A stretch of 6,617 nucleotides of DNA from Deltaproteobacteria bacterium (GCA_015489145.1 WGAH01000222.1:1-6617), one strand, 5' to 3'. Numbered from the stretch's first letter, positions 1 through 6,100 are shown. Notes: generated by a model not told the origin, from the sequence alone. Program-made: numbers and translations.

Positions 1-21
1 GGAGATGTGTATAAGAGACAG
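1..21 (+). other. Nextera/Tn5 sequencing adapter left on the contig end
   Basis: Positions 3-21 read AGATGTGTATAAGAGACAG, which is exactly the 19-bp Tn5 mosaic end used in Nextera/tagmentation libraries. The two preceding bases, GG, fit the Read 2 (i7-side) adapter, which has ...CTCGG before the mosaic end, and not the Read 1 side, which has ...GCGTC. All 21 bases are therefore library-construction sequence. Translated, it gives the spurious N-termini MCIRDS and MYKRQ in two frames, a known contamination signature in metagenome-derived proteins. Genomic sequence begins at about position 22. Confidence 0.97.
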
Positions 22-22
22 C

Positions 23-1909
23 CCGCGGGCCCGGCGCGTCCCGGTTCGCGCCGGGGGCCTCCCCCTCCTCGGCCAGGCCGACCTCGAGCTCCGCGACGCC
101 TCCGGCCGCCTGCGCTGGGAGCGCCGCTCTCCCCGGCCCGACCTCGCGGGCGGCCCGCCCCTTCCCCGCTCCGAGGCGGCCGCCGCCGCCCTGCGCGGTC
201 TGCCCGGCGGCGCCCGCGTCGCGGAGGCGCGCCTCGTCGCGATCCCGCGCGGCGACGAGGCCTTCGCCGGCTGGTGGCTCCGCCTGCGCGGCGAGCGGCC
301 CGACGAGGCCTGGCGCGCCCTCGTCGACGGTCGCGACGGCCGGCTCCTGTGGCGCGTGCCCGACACCCTCTCGGCCGAGGGCCGGGTCTACGCCACCCGG
401 GCCGAGGCCGACGACCTCGTCGTGGTCGCCCTGCGCGGCCTCGACGAGGACGCCGGGGCGCTGGAGGGCGAGCGCGTCACCGCCTGGAACACCGCCTGGG
501 ACGGCGAGGCCTCCGACCGGGTCCACGTCGCGGCCGCCGACGAGGCCGGCGACTTCCTCTACGAGCCCGATCCCACCGACGCCGAGGACGCCTTCGCCGA
601 GGTCAACGCCTACCACCACGCCGCCGAGACGGCCGCCTTCTTCGTCGACACCTTCGACCACCCGGTGCCCGAGCTCGTCACGGCGGTGGTCAACTACCGC
701 ACGGCACCGGACGCCCCCTACGACAACGCCTTCTTCAGCTACGACCGCCGCGGCGACTACGTGCTCACCTTCGGCCAGGGCGCCGACACCGACTGGGCCT
801 ACGACCCCGGCGTGGTGATCCACGAGTTCAGCCACGGGATCGTCGAGGACCTCGCGGGCATGCTCGACGCCCTGGTCTACCCGGTCAACCTCGACGAGTA
901 CGGCCTCAACCCGGCGCCGGGGGGGTTGACCGAGGGCCTGCCCGACTACTGGGCGAGCACCCGCACCGGCCGCTCCGCGCCGGCGGCCTGGTCCGACGGC
1001 ACGCCGATTCGCGACCTCGACAACGACGCCGCCTGCCCGGACTCGGTCATCGGCGAGGCCCACGCCGACGGCGAGGTGGTCGGCGGCGCCACCTGGGAGA
1101 TCCGCGAGGCCCTCGGCCCCGAGCTCACCGACCCGCTCATCTACGGCGCCACCGCCCTCGTCGGCCCCACCCCGACCTACCGCGACTTCGCCGAGGCGCT
1201 GCTGGCGGTCGCCGGGGAGATGGCCGAGGCCGGCGCGATGGACGAGGCCGACGTCGCCGCGATCACCGACATCCTGGACGAGCGCGGGCTGCTGGACTGC
1301 GGTCGCGACGTGCCCCTCGCCGCCGACCTGCCCCGCGACGGGCGCATGATGGGGGCCGACTTCCTCGACGCCGCCTTCTGCTCCCTCATGCGCTCGGCGG
1401 GCATTCGCCTCACCGCCCCCTTCCAGTACACCTACACCGTGCCCGAGGACGGCGACCGGCCGCTCCTCGGCGTCGCCCTGGACATCGGGGCCACGCCCCT
1501 GTCCGGCGAGGCGGCCGAGGCCGACGACCTCGACTACCGCGTCGACGTCGCCCGCGACGGGCTGGTGCGCTACGACACCGAGCCGCTGGAGATCCTCGGC
1601 TACGTCTTCCCCATTCCCGGGGACGCCGAGAACGCCGCCGCCACCTGGGAGGGCTCGCCCGGACGGGTGGAGCTCGCCGCCGCCGACCTGGGCCTCGACG
1701 CCCTGCCGCCGGGCTCCACCTGGACCTTCGCCATCTCGGGCACCAACTGCCTGTCGGTGGACCTGGCCCTGAGCGTCGAGGAGGAGTGGGGCGCCCCCCC
1801 GCCGGCGCCGCTCACCGGCTGCACCGGCCTCGCCCGCACGCGCGCCGGCGCCGCCCTGGCCCTGCCGCTCCTCGGCCTCGGCGCGCTGCGCCGCCGGAGG
1901 CGCCGCTGA
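23..1909 (+). CDS. Secreted zinc metallopeptidase (gluzincin, M4/M36-like) with MYXO-CTERM-like tail; 5' partial
   Basis: Predicted extracellular zinc endopeptidase. The 5' end is missing: the only upstream ATG (5-7) lies in adapter, so the reading frame is open from the contig edge and signal peptide and start are unknown. Counting from the codon at 23 (628 residues visible), roughly residues 1-110 resemble the propeptide (FTP/PepSY-like) that chaperones thermolysin- and fungalysin-type proteases. The zinc site is HEFSH at 267-271 (821-835), with the probable third ligand Glu304 in GGLTEGLPDYWA, 37 residues on. A second conserved block, HADGEVVGGATWEIR, starts at His347 and resembles the M36-like 'HADGE-W--LW--R' block. 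A C-terminal accessory region (about 410-595) is not recognised. The tail has Gly-Cys (Cys600), an Ala/Leu-rich hydrophobic stretch and six terminal arginines, the layout of MYXO-CTERM signals, in which the protein is cleaved and anchored at the Cys. The next gene starts 2 bp after the stop. Exact peptidase family is uncertain. Confidence 0.85.
   Translation, partial: PRARRVPVRAGGLPLLGQADLELRDASGRLRWERRSPRPDLAGGPPLPRSEAAAAALRGLPGGARVAEARLVAIPRGDEAFAGWWLRLRGERPDEAWRALVDGRDGRLLWRVPDTLSAEGRVYATRAEADDLVVVALRGLDEDAGALEGERVTAWNTAWDGEASDRVHVAAADEAGDFLYEPDPTDAEDAFAEVNAYHHAAETAAFFVDTFDHPVPELVTAVVNYRTAPDAPYDNAFFSYDRRGDYVLTFGQGADTDWAYDPGVVIHEFSHGIVEDLAGMLDALVYPVNLDEYGLNPAPGGLTEGLPDYWASTRTGRSAPAAWSDGTPIRDLDNDAACPDSVIGEAHADGEVVGGATWEIREALGPELTDPLIYGATALVGPTPTYRDFAEALLAVAGEMAEAGAMDEADVAAITDILDERGLLDCGRDVPLAADLPRDGRMMGADFLDAAFCSLMRSAGIRLTAPFQYTYTVPEDGDRPLLGVALDIGATPLSGEAAEADDLDYRVDVARDGLVRYDTEPLEILGYVFPIPGDAENAAATWEGSPGRVELAAADLGLDALPPGSTWTFAISGTNCLSVDLALSVEEEWGAPPPAPLTGCTGLARTRAGAALALPLLGLGALRRRRRR
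1896..1900 (+). promoter_or_regulatory. Shine-Dalgarno for the Tat-signal small subunit
   Basis: GGAGG lies inside the codons for the terminal poly-arginine run of the upstream peptidase and ends 11 nt before the ATG at 1912. The spacing is a little long, but with the 2-bp gap between genes it supports translation from 1912 within one mRNA. Confidence 0.55.
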
Positions 1910-1911
1910 CC

Positions 1912-2406
1912 ATGCGCTGGTCGCGCCGCCGGTTCCTCGTCGCCGCCGTGCTCGGGGGGGTGGCGGCCTCGGTGGGCGGCTTCGCGTGGCTCGGCCGGCC
2001 GGCGGCCGGGATGCGGGCCCTGGCCCCCCTGGAGCTGCGCGTCGTCCGGGCCCTGGCCGAGGCGCTGTTCCCGGCCGGCGGCCCCATCGGCGTCGACCCC
2101 CTCGCCGTCGGCACCGTGGAGGAGGTCGACCGCATCCTGGCCGAGGTCTTCGAGGCCGAGGCGGCGCGGGCCTTCCGCTACCTGCTCCGCACGCTGGAGT
2201 TCGGCACCCTGCTGAGCCGCGGCCTGCCCTTCACCGCCCTGCCCCCGGCCGAGCGCCTCGAGGTGCTCCGGGTCTGGAACGGCAAGGAGCCCCTCCCCCG
2301 GAGGCTGGCGATGGACAGCCTGCGCTCGGTGTTCGGCATGGCCTACTTCTCCCGCCCGCCGGTCCTCGCCGCCATCGGGTGGCGGGACCTCTGCCCGGTG
2401 CGCTGA
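1912..2406 (+). CDS. Tat-exported small subunit, gluconate 2-dehydrogenase subunit 3-like partner of GMC oxidoreductase
   Basis: A 164-residue protein likely to be the small (gamma) subunit of a membrane or periplasmic GMC dehydrogenase. In that family it carries the Tat signal that also exports the catalytic subunit. The N-terminus is a textbook twin-arginine signal: S4-R5-R6-R7-F8-L9 matches S/T-R-R-x-F-L, followed by a Val/Ala/Gly-rich hydrophobic segment to about residue 25. The mature part is mainly helical, with 'LRVVRALAEALFPAGG' near residues 41-56, a central 'RAFRYLLRTLEFG' block and a C-terminal aromatic 'GMAYFSRPPVLAAIGW' block. These features are usual in gluconate 2-dehydrogenase subunit 3 proteins and in the N-terminal extension of long-chain alcohol oxidases. 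The start is fixed by the Tat motif and the GGAGG upstream. The stop overlaps the next start (TGATG), which implies translational coupling with the GMC subunit. The export signal is clear; the family assignment rests on pattern and context. Confidence 0.78.
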   Translation: MRWSRRRFLVAAVLGGVAASVGGFAWLGRPAAGMRALAPLELRVVRALAEALFPAGGPIGVDPLAVGTVEEVDRILAEVFEAEAARAFRYLLRTLEFGTLLSRGLPFTALPPAERLEVLRVWNGKEPLPRRLAMDSLRSVFGMAYFSRPPVLAAIGWRDLCPVR

Positions 2407-3914
2407 TGCGCGGCTTCAACCCCGGGCGGTGGTCGGAGCCCGACTACGGCGGGATCCTCGACCTGCACGCCGACGTGGCCATCGCCGGGGCCGGTCCCGC
2501 CGGCGTGGCGGCGGCCGACACCCTCGCCCGGGCGGGCCTCACCGTGGCCCTCCTCGACGCCGGCCGCCACTGGACGCCCCGCGACTTCCCCCGCACGATG
2601 GCCGATGCCCTGCGCCACCTCTACGACGGGCGCGGCCCCCTGGTGGCCGTGGGCAGCACCGTCATCCCGGTGACCGCCGGCCGGGGGGTCGGCGGCGGCT
2701 CGCTGATCAACAGCGCGATCTGCTTTCGCGCCCCGCCCGAGGTGCTGCGGGAGTGGCGCGAGGAGGCCGGCGCCGAGCTGTTCACCGACGACCGCCTCGG
2801 CCGGATCTGGGACGCGCTGTGGAAGCGCATGGACATCGGCCCGGACCCGCTGGCCGTGCAGGGGCCCAACAACCGCGCCTTCTTCCGCGGCGCCGAGGCG
2901 CTGGGGCTGGCCCCGCGCTGGTTCGAGCGCAACACCCCGGGCTGCCTCGGCTGCGCCCGCTGCCCCCTCGGCTGCTCGGCCGGCGGCAAGAACTCGGTGG
3001 ACCGGGCGATCCTGCCCGAGGCCCTGGAGACGGGGCGCCTCGGCGTGTTCGCCAACTGCCGGGTCGAGGCGGTCGAGCGGGAGGGCGACCGGGTTCGCGC
3101 CCTCCTCGGCAGCATCCTCGACCCGGAGACCGACGCGCCGCGGGGCGCCCTGCGCGTGCGCGCCGACCGCTTCGTCCTGGCGATGGGGGCGATCCGCACC
3201 CCGCGCTTCCTGCTCGGCACCGGGCTGGCCGGGCCGCCCTGCGGCCAGCACCTCCACCTGCACCCGGCCGCCGGCATGCTGTGCCGCTACCCCTTTCCCG
3301 TCGACCCCTGGGCCGGCACCACCCAGGGCTGCTACGTCGACCGGCGCGACGAGGGCTACATGCTCGAGACGGTGCTCCTCGGGCCGGACCAGCTCTACGC
3401 GATGCTCCCCCTCCCCCTCGGCCCCGAGCTGAACGCCCGCCTCGCCGACGTGGCCCACGTCGGCAGCTCCGGCTTCATGATCCGCGACGAGGACTCCACC
3501 GGCTCCGTCGGCCTCAACGGCATGCGCTACGCCCTCGGGCCCGGCGACCTCCGGCGCTTCCTGGCGGCGATGCGCCGGTGCTCCGAGGTCTTCTTCGCCG
3601 CCGGCGCCACCGAGGTCTACCCGGGGGTGATGGGCGGGGTGGTGCTCCGCGAGCCCGACGACATCCCCCGGGCGATCCACGACGGCCTGCGCCCGCACGA
3701 GATCTTCGTCTACGCCAGCCACCCCCAGGGCACCGCCCGCATCCACCCGGACCCGCGCCTCGGGACGGTGGATCCGCGGGGCCGGGTCCACGGGCTCGCC
3801 AACCTCCACGTCGTCGACGGCAGCGTGTTTCCCAGCGCCGCCGGGGTGAACCCGATGATGACCATCATGGCCGTCGCCACGGCGCTGGCCGAGGACCTCG
3901 CCGGGGTCGGGTAG
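2406..3914 (+). CDS. GMC-family FAD-dependent oxidoreductase (dehydrogenase catalytic subunit) with CxxCxxCxxxC cluster
   Basis: A 502-residue flavoprotein predicted to oxidise an alcohol or sugar hydroxyl group; substrate unknown. The Rossmann FAD site is GAGPAG at residues 28-33 with the ribose-binding acid in LLDAGR. A second FAD block, GRGVGGGSLINSA, follows at about 95-107. Cys180, Cys183, Cys186 and Cys190 form CxxCxxCxxxC followed by GGKNS, as in the cysteine-rich loop of GMC enzymes of the long-chain alcohol oxidase and FAD-glucose dehydrogenase type; in the latter such cysteines hold a 3Fe-4S cluster. The C-terminal catalytic domain has His439 (YASHPQGTAR) and Asn482 (GVNPMMTIMA), a His/Asn pair as in cholesterol oxidase, plus VVDGSVFP. 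There is no signal peptide, so export probably depends on the Tat-bearing small subunit encoded just upstream. Start ATG 2406 overlaps the previous stop; no strong Shine-Dalgarno is seen, consistent with coupling. No cytochrome c subunit gene is in the window. Confidence 0.9.
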   Translation: MRGFNPGRWSEPDYGGILDLHADVAIAGAGPAGVAAADTLARAGLTVALLDAGRHWTPRDFPRTMADALRHLYDGRGPLVAVGSTVIPVTAGRGVGGGSLINSAICFRAPPEVLREWREEAGAELFTDDRLGRIWDALWKRMDIGPDPLAVQGPNNRAFFRGAEALGLAPRWFERNTPGCLGCARCPLGCSAGGKNSVDRAILPEALETGRLGVFANCRVEAVEREGDRVRALLGSILDPETDAPRGALRVRADRFVLAMGAIRTPRFLLGTGLAGPPCGQHLHLHPAAGMLCRYPFPVDPWAGTTQGCYVDRRDEGYMLETVLLGPDQLYAMLPLPLGPELNARLADVAHVGSSGFMIRDEDSTGSVGLNGMRYALGPGDLRRFLAAMRRCSEVFFAAGATEVYPGVMGGVVLREPDDIPRAIHDGLRPHEIFVYASHPQGTARIHPDPRLGTVDPRGRVHGLANLHVVDGSVFPSAAGVNPMMTIMAVATALAEDLAGVG

Positions 3915-3923
3915 CATTCCCCC

Positions 3924-4517
3924 ATGTGGTTCCTCCTCGCCGCCTGCGCCGCCCCCCCGGCCGACACCGGCGCCGACAGCGCCGCCCCCTCGGACCCGCT
4001 GGCCGCCTACGACAGCGACGGCGACGGCGTTCTCGAGGTGGAGGACCTCCGCGACGGGCAGGTCGTGCTCCTCCTCGACCTCGCGAGCGTCCGGGGCGAG
4101 GCCGCCGGTCCCGCCGCCTGGAGCACCACGGAGGCCCGCATCGAGCCGGTGGAGGGCGCCTCGTGGGCGGTGCGCGCCGACTTCGCCGCCGGCGAGGGCC
4201 CCGCGGCGACGGACATGGCCTTCGTGCTCCGCTTCCTCAACGGCGCCACCCTCACGGAGCGCTCCGGCGCCGCCGAGTACGTCTCCCTCGCCCCGGCCGA
4301 CCGCGACGTGCTGCTCCTCGCCGACGACCCCGGCGGGAGCGTGGCCGTGAGCTTCGTCGGCGCGGGGCGGGCCTCGGGCTTCCTCGACGGCGCCGAGCCG
4401 GAGCTGGCGGGCGTGGACACCGCCACCGGCGCCGCGAACGGCGAGTCCCTCACCCTGCGCGCCGCCGTCTTCCGCACCCTGCCCGTCGCGACCGCGGCCG
4501 CGCCCCCCCGACCGTGA
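3924..4517 (+). CDS. Putative short lipoprotein with EF-hand-like acidic loop, function unknown
   Basis: A 197-residue protein with no family that I recognise. It begins MWFLLAAC: Leu5-Ala6-Ala7-Cys8 is a good lipobox, but the signal is very short and has no positive charge. The start cannot move upstream, because the in-frame TAG of the GMC gene is only three codons before it and none of those codons can initiate. After Cys8 comes a linker rich in Ala/Pro/Asp (ADTGADSAAPSD). Asp30-Asp41 (DSDGDGVLEVED) then matches a DxDxDG calcium-binding loop of EF-hand or dockerin style, with Asp at the last position. The rest looks like alternating beta strands and turns, giving a small beta-rich domain exposed at the envelope. 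It ends in a Pro/Arg tail. It sits 9 nt after the GMC stop and 17 nt before the next gene, so it is probably co-transcribed. No clear Shine-Dalgarno is present. Confidence 0.68.
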   Translation: MWFLLAACAAPPADTGADSAAPSDPLAAYDSDGDGVLEVEDLRDGQVVLLLDLASVRGEAAGPAAWSTTEARIEPVEGASWAVRADFAAGEGPAATDMAFVLRFLNGATLTERSGAAEYVSLAPADRDVLLLADDPGGSVAVSFVGAGRASGFLDGAEPELAGVDTATGAANGESLTLRAAVFRTLPVATAAAPPRP

Positions 4518-4524
4518 CCCCCCC

Positions 4525-4529
4525 GGAGG
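4525..4529 (+). promoter_or_regulatory. Shine-Dalgarno that selects the GTG start at 4535
   Basis: GGAGG with a 5-nt spacer before GTG 4535. It decides between that codon and an in-frame GTG at 4514, which lies in the overlapping end of the lipoprotein gene and has only C-rich sequence before it. Confidence 0.75.
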
Positions 4530-4534
4530 CACCC

Positions 4535-4870
4535 GTGGCCGACAAGCCCGTCCTGCTCCAGTTCAGCATGACCCCCCTCGACAAGGGCGAGAGCGTGAGC
4601 CGCTACGTCGCCCGCTCCCTCGACATCATCGACCGCAGCGGCCTCGACTACCGCACCCACGCGATGGGCACGATTCTCGAGGGCGACCTCGACGCCTGCC
4701 TCGCCGTGGTGCGCGCCTGCCACGCGCGCATGGCCGAGGACTGCAACCGCATCTCGACGACGATCAAGATCGACTACCGCAAGGGGCGCTCGGGCCGGCT
4801 GACCAGCAAGACCGCCTCGCTCGAGCGCCACCTCGGCCGGCCCCTCAAGAAGGCCGGCGACCCCGCCTGA
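4535..4870 (+). CDS. MTH1187/DUF77-family thiamine-binding protein
   Basis: A 111-residue cytoplasmic protein of the MTH1187/YqgV (UPF0045, DUF77) family. Members have a ferredoxin-like fold, form oligomers and bind thiamine. The diagnostic blocks are present in order: LLQFSMTPLDKGESVSRYVA at the N-terminus (family pattern 'v-fS--PlgtGeSvs-yVa'), LDIIDRSGLDYRTHAMGTILEGD in the middle, and ISTTIKIDYRKG near the C-terminus (family 'v-T-iKIDdR'). The length is close to the family's usual 100 or so residues, so the gene looks intact. The start is GTG, chosen for the GGAGG 5 nt upstream. It is the last gene of the plus-strand run. Nothing else related to thiamine is visible here, so its role beside an envelope oxidoreductase is unclear. 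It may be coupled only by transcription. Confidence 0.88.
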   Translation: MADKPVLLQFSMTPLDKGESVSRYVARSLDIIDRSGLDYRTHAMGTILEGDLDACLAVVRACHARMAEDCNRISTTIKIDYRKGRSGRLTSKTASLERHLGRPLKKAGDPA

Positions 4871-4890
4871 GCCGCGACGGCCGGCGCGGC
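4871..4890 (+). terminator. GC hairpin in the convergent gap, possible bidirectional terminator
   Basis: GCCGCG (4871-4876) pairs perfectly with CGCGGC (4885-4890) around an 8-nt loop. The hairpin fills almost the entire 21-bp gap between the stop codons of the thiamine-binding gene and the fabH-like gene, which converge here. Neither side has a T-run, so it is not a classical intrinsic terminator. A 6-bp GC stem is also easy to find by chance in DNA this GC-rich. Confidence 0.35.
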
Positions 4891-4891
4891 G

Positions 4892-5905
4892 CTACCAGTC
4901 GAAGATCGCGGCGCCCCAGGTGAAGCCCGAGCCGAAGGCGGCCAGGCACACCTTCATGCCGCGCTCCAGCCGCCCCTGCTCGTGCAGCTCGCTGAGCAGG
5001 ATCGGCAGGGTGCCGGCGGTGGTGTTGCCGTAGCGCTGGATGTTGTGCGGCACCTTCTCGTCGGGCAGGCCGAGCTGCTTCTGGACGAACTGGTTGATCC
5101 GCATGTTGGCCTGGTGGAACAACACGAGGTCGAGATCGGCCGGGGTGATGCCCTCGTCCCAGCACACCTGCATCACGCTGCCGACCATCTTCTCGACGGC
5201 GTGCTTGAAGACCAGGCGGCCGTTCATGTGCGCGTACATGTGGTCGACGTCGACGATGCCCCGCCCCTCCTCGTCGGTGGGGATGTAGGGCCGCCGCCGG
5301 GTGTCCCAGACCTTCTGCTGGAGCACGTCGGCGAAGCGGCCGTCGGCGCCGAGGTAGAGCTGCTTGAGGCCCCGGGGCTCGTCGGTGGCCGAGATCACCG
5401 TGGCGCCGGCGCCATCGCCGAACAGGCTGGCGACCGTGCGCCCGCGGGTGCTGAGGTCGAGGGCCGAGGAATGGATCTCGGCGCCGATGAGCAGGACGTG
5501 CTCGTACATGCCCGAGCGCACCATGCTCGTCGCCGTCGCCAGGCCGTAGAGGTAGCCCGAGCACTGGTTGCGGACGTCGAGGGCGGGCACCCCGGGGATG
5601 CCGAGGTTGGCCTGGATGTAGACCCCGTCGCCGGGAAAGGCGTGGCGCGGCGAGATCGAGGCGTGGACGATCATCTCGATGTCGTCCGGCTCCAGGCCGG
5701 CGTCGGCGATGGCCCGCTTCGCCGCCTCGGTCGCCATCTCGGCCGTCGCCATGCCCTCGGGGGCGAAGCGCCGCTCCTCGATGCCGGTGCGCTGCACGAT
5801 CCACTCGTGGGAGGTGTCGATGCCGTACTTCTTCACGAGGTCGTCGTTGGTGACCACCTGATCGGGAACGTAGAAGCCGAGCCCCGAGACGTAGGCGTTG
5901 CGCAT
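4892..5905 (-). CDS. fabH: Beta-ketoacyl-ACP synthase III (FabH-like, KAS III)
   Basis: A 337-residue thiolase-fold enzyme that condenses an acyl-CoA with malonyl-ACP, the first step of fatty-acid chain building or of a related secondary pathway. The catalytic triad is complete: Cys115 (NQCSGYLYG), His264 (LFHQANMRI) and Asn294 (RYGNTTAG). Other KAS III landmarks are TSHEWIVQRTGIEERR (about 31-46), LFGDGAGATV (161-170) and the C-terminal GSGFTWG (325-331). The distance from Cys to His is 17 residues longer than in E. coli FabH (Cys112/His244), from extra sequence around 190-225. The motif before the nucleophile is NQC instead of the usual AAC, so it could be a specialised paralogue. Start ATG 5905 is chosen because a strong Shine-Dalgarno precedes it and the protein begins with the typical first strand (YVSGLGFYVPDQVVTN); the frame stays open to 5998 but that extension is low-complexity Arg/Pro/Gly. 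The symbol reflects family membership, not proof that it is the housekeeping copy. Confidence 0.92.
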   Translation of the reverse strand: MRNAYVSGLGFYVPDQVVTNDDLVKKYGIDTSHEWIVQRTGIEERRFAPEGMATAEMATEAAKRAIADAGLEPDDIEMIVHASISPRHAFPGDGVYIQANLGIPGVPALDVRNQCSGYLYGLATATSMVRSGMYEHVLLIGAEIHSSALDLSTRGRTVASLFGDGAGATVISATDEPRGLKQLYLGADGRFADVLQQKVWDTRRRPYIPTDEEGRGIVDVDHMYAHMNGRLVFKHAVEKMVGSVMQVCWDEGITPADLDLVLFHQANMRINQFVQKQLGLPDEKVPHNIQRYGNTTAGTLPILLSELHEQGRLERGMKVCLAAFGSGFTWGAAIFDW

Positions 5906-5909
5906 GGAG

Positions 5910-5915
5910 CCTCCT
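5910..5915 (-). promoter_or_regulatory. Strong Shine-Dalgarno of the fabH-like gene
   Basis: On the minus strand AGGAGG ends 4 nt before ATG 5905 and fixes the start of the KAS III gene. Its 5' part abuts the perfect palindrome CTCGCCGGCGAG (5914-5925), so the site could be partly folded in the mRNA; this is weak in such GC-rich sequence. Confidence 0.8.
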
Positions 5916-6005
5916 CGCCGGCGAGCCGGCGTTCGATGCGCCGCTAACACCGGCCCCGGGGGGCGCGGCACGCGAGGCGCGCGACCGGAGCGTGACAATG
6001 GCCGA

Positions 6006-6017
6006 CCGACCGGTCGG
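6006..6017. promoter_or_regulatory. Palindrome resembling a TetR-family operator, upstream of the fabH-like gene
   Basis: CCGACCGGTCGG is a perfect 12-bp inverted repeat, about 100 bp upstream of the KAS III start and about 130 bp past the cupin stop. Operators of many TetR-family regulators, including several that control fatty-acid genes, have this ACCGACCGGTCGGT-like form. A possible minus-strand -35 element (TTGTCA, 5998-5993) lies directly downstream, but I see no convincing -10. No regulator gene is in the window, so the role is inferred. Confidence 0.4.
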
Positions 6018-6066
6018 ATTTCCGGCGGGATGCCGCGTCTTCGGCGGCGAATCGTCCGTCATGCCC

Positions 6067-6083
6067 GCGGGGCCGCGCCCCGC
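6067..6083. repeat. GC-rich inverted repeat (hairpin) between the cupin and fabH-like genes
   Basis: GCGGGG (6067-6072) pairs perfectly with CCCCGC (6078-6083) around a 5-nt loop. On the minus strand it is the third hairpin after the cupin stop. There is no T-run beside it. It may help to end the cupin transcript, or may be chance in GC-rich DNA. The rest of 5906-6145 shows no gene that I can support. Confidence 0.3.
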
Positions 6084-6100
6084 CATCGCCGCCCCGGCCG

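Noticed and set aside
7..1911. A plus-strand frame open from the adapter and running into the Tat-signal gene
   Set aside because: It begins with adapter (MYKRQ) and is an Arg/Pro-rich shadow of the metallopeptidase. Only the part from ATG 1912, with Shine-Dalgarno and Tat motif, is a real gene.
3912..3926. Possible readthrough fusing the GMC enzyme to the lipoprotein, since both are in the same frame with only one TAG between
   Set aside because: The GMC protein ends at the normal point for its family and the lipoprotein has its own Met and lipobox. No readthrough signal is apparent.
2343..4532. A 729-codon open frame on the minus strand
   Set aside because: It lies antisense to the GMC, lipoprotein and small-subunit genes, all of which have recognisable motifs. 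Its translation is low-complexity Gly/Ala/Val/Glu/Arg, as expected when stop codons are rare in very GC-rich DNA.
4514..4534. Alternative GTG start for the thiamine-binding protein, giving seven more residues (VTPPEAP)
   Set aside because: It has no Shine-Dalgarno and adds a Pro-rich stretch not typical of the family. GTG 4535 has GGAGG 5 nt upstream.
5906..5998. A 31-residue N-terminal extension of the KAS III protein
   Set aside because: It is low-complexity Arg/Pro/Gly sequence, crosses the gene's own strong Shine-Dalgarno, and places the normal first beta strand far from the N-terminus.
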